From a virus: a DNA stretch of 23,048 nucleotides. A model generated the notes under the pieces. That model was not told the origin of the DNA. It worked only from the letters and a program-made list of their open reading frames with translations, and ran no database searches. The position numbers and the translations under genes are program-made. Positions 21,501 through 23,048 of this stretch are shown here, in pieces. Positions within the stretch are counted from its first letter, which is position 1. Each line of letters opens with the position of its first letter. The stretch is from IMG/VR virus record IMGVR_UViG_3300036860_000110, positions 1 through 23,048 of that record. One strand, given 5' to 3'.

Positions 21501-23048
21501 TCACAGTTCGAGCCGCTTCGACGGCCGCCACACCTCGACCCGGACCTCACCCCTGGGCGCCGCCGCCTTCGCGGTCGCCGGTGCCGGCTCGTCGACGAAC
21601 GCCCCTGCGGCGAGCGCGTCGTTGCGGGCCGCCCACGCCAACGTGTCCGCCATCGCCGCGTCGATCTTGTTCGGCGACCCCTTGCGTTCCTTGGCCATCA
21701 GCGACATCGGCGCGCCGGTCTCGTCCTTGGCCCCGGTCGGCCGCCGATGCGCGTTCGCCCAGTGCCTGGCGGCGACCGGGTCGCCGTCCTGGGTGAGCTC
21801 CCGCTGCACGATCGCGGTGCGGATCGCCCGGAGCGCCCTGGCCATCGGCGCGTCCCGGTTCGTCCACCACGGGATCACCTTGTCGTTGCCATGCTTGGCT
21901 GCCCACTTCGGCACCCACGAGCCCCACCACGCCGGGTCGTAGTAGCCGCGGACCACCCGGAACCGGCGGTGCGCCTCGTCGACCGCCGCGTCAACCTCCG
22001 TCTCGGGGACCTCCCAGTCGCCCACCGGCCGGCCGCGGGAGTCCAGCGGCGCCTCCCAGATCCCCAGGGTGAACAGGTGCCCCGCCCGGGTGCACCCGCG
22101 CAGCGCGGTCGCGTCCTGCCGCAGCGACCCGTCAAACCCCAACGCGATCGGCGCGCCGTCCGGGACCACAATCGCCAGGTCCTCGCAGGCAGGCCACGCG
22201 CCCAGCGGGAGGAACCGGCCCGACGAGGCGTGCTCCTCGTTCAGCCAGTACCGGCGCCGGTCCGCCTCGTCGACGGTCTCGTCCAGCAGCAGCGTGACGA
22301 TCCGGTCGGTGTCCATCACGTCGGCGAAGTCGCCATAGACGTGGCGGAGCTCCGCGCGCAGCGCCGGCCCATCAACCAGCTCGAGGTGGCGACGGGCGCC
22401 GCGATGGTCGAACAGCAGCCGCGGCGCTTTGCCCTTGCTGACCGCCCGGTGGGTGACCTCGGCGACCGACTCCTCCCCCGGCGCGTACATCGTGGAGGTC
22501 TGCAGCAGCCACGGCTCCGCGGCCTTGCGCTTGCCGCAGTTGAACTTCACCGTCCGGTACATGCTCCGGGTCTCCGGGAGCACATACAGGTGCGTCTCGT
22601 CGGCGACCGCGAACGACTCTTTGCCACCATCCTTGGCCGCGCTGGAGGCGGTCGACGGCCGGATCTCCCCACCGCCAGGCAGGAGCACCCGCGTGGACGA
22701 CTGCCAGTCCCGGCCGATATCAACGCCGGCGAACTCCTCCGGGTGCTGCTCCCGCGCCTCCGACAGCATGAACGCGACGTTGGCGTAGGTGTTGCCGGCC
22801 TGCCCCTCCTCCGTTGCCAAACAGCGAATAAAGGGATAAACGACCCGCCGGCCGACCGGCTCGCCAGTGTCGGGGTCCCAGTGGGAGAACCGGACCGGCG
22901 CCCTGGCCTCCGCGCAGACCAGCATGCCAGCCAGTTCGCTCTTGGCGCGGCCCTTCACCCGCGACAGCAACGCCTCGTCGTACACGCGGCGGCCCGTCAC
23001 CGGATCCAGCGCGTACGCGCAGAGCACGAAGCCGAGCAGCTCGTCGTC
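21501..23048 (-). CDS. terL: Terminase large subunit, 5' end outside the window
   Basis: ATPase and nuclease motor that packages phage DNA into the prohead through the portal. The frame is open to the right edge, so the true start lies outside; numbering here is from a GTG at 23027 (508 codons). A degenerate Walker A, VKGRAKSE, is at residues 24-31, Walker B FAVADETH at 139-146, and a coupling motif LLQTSTM at about 174-180. The C-terminal half carries nuclease-type acidic residues: D299 in GFDGS, D305, and D456/D461 near the end. The family identification rests on this motif order plus its place ahead of the portal. A short run of AT-ending codons (22815-22841) stands out from the GC-rich codon use. 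The stop is followed after 11 bases by the next gene. Confidence 0.95.
   Translation of the reverse strand, partial: DDELLGFVLCAYALDPVTGRRVYDEALLSRVKGRAKSELAGMLVCAEARAPVRFSHWDPDTGEPVGRRVVYPFIRCLATEEGQAGNTYANVAFMLSEAREQHPEEFAGVDIGRDWQSSTRVLLPGGGEIRPSTASSAAKDGGKESFAVADETHLYVLPETRSMYRTVKFNCGKRKAAEPWLLQTSTMYAPGEESVAEVTHRAVSKGKAPRLLFDHRGARRHLELVDGPALRAELRHVYGDFADVMDTDRIVTLLLDETVDEADRRRYWLNEEHASSGRFLPLGAWPACEDLAIVVPDGAPIALGFDGSLRQDATALRGCTRAGHLFTLGIWEAPLDSRGRPVGDWEVPETEVDAAVDEAHRRFRVVRGYYDPAWWGSWVPKWAAKHGNDKVIPWWTNRDAPMARALRAIRTAIVQRELTQDGDPVAARHWANAHRRPTGAKDETGAPMSLMAKERKGSPNKIDAAMADTLAWAARNDALAAGAFVDEPAPATAKAAAPRGEVRVEVWRPSKRLEL

Noticed and set aside
1-23048. Defence or anti-defence island
   Set aside because: No nuclease, methyltransferase, toxin-antitoxin or similar gene apart from the HNH endonuclease, which has the form of a homing enzyme.

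Overview
The window looks like part of the structural (late) region of a siphovirus or prophage of a high-GC actinobacterium. Base composition is very GC-rich with G/C-ending codons. Every credible gene lies on the minus strand, so gene order is read from the right end of the window to the left. The order is the classic HK97-type one: large terminase, small accessory proteins, portal, protease/major capsid, head-tail connector, tail terminator, major tail protein, frameshifted tail assembly chaperones, tape measure, distal tail protein. No integrase, repressor, lysis, replication or host gene is visible, so temperate versus lytic lifestyle cannot be decided. Both window ends cut genes: the terminase lacks its 5' end and the distal tail protein lacks its 3' end.

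Head packaging block (about 23048-15988). Terminase large subunit, three tiny genes (one a two-helix membrane protein), portal, a 124-residue A/P-rich protein, and one 989-residue polypeptide joining a zinc ribbon, a DUF6582-like segment, an HK97-type prohead protease and the major capsid protein. Most junctions are 1-4 base stop/start overlaps, implying tight translational coupling.

Accessory block (about 15970-8535). Between the capsid gene and the head-tail connector, where compact siphoviruses carry little, there are about 12 extra genes. These include a small beta-rich protein, a two-helix membrane peptide, two proteins with export signals (one with a collagen-like Gly-X-Y stretch), several beta-rich virion-type proteins, a LamG protein with thirteen 20-residue repeats, and a free-standing HNH homing endonuclease. 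The block shows scars of rearrangement: an 18-codon mini-ORF resembling the N-terminus of a neighbouring virion protein, and a 10-codon orphan resembling that protein's C-terminus just after the HNH gene. Two long RNA hairpins, whose G-U wobbles make them fully paired only in the minus-strand transcript, bury the ribosome binding sites of two genes.

Connector and tail block (about 8538-1). Head-tail connector with an Ig-like N-terminal extension, tail terminator, a SAP/Rho-N-like small protein, a small virion protein, major tail protein, an HK97 gp10-like protein (unusually placed after the major tail gene), tail assembly chaperone G with a -1 frameshift extension that has no start codon of its own, a tape measure protein carrying an NlpC/P60 peptidase, and a distal tail/fibre-type protein with CBM-like and LamG-like domains. 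The last gene is open to the window edge.
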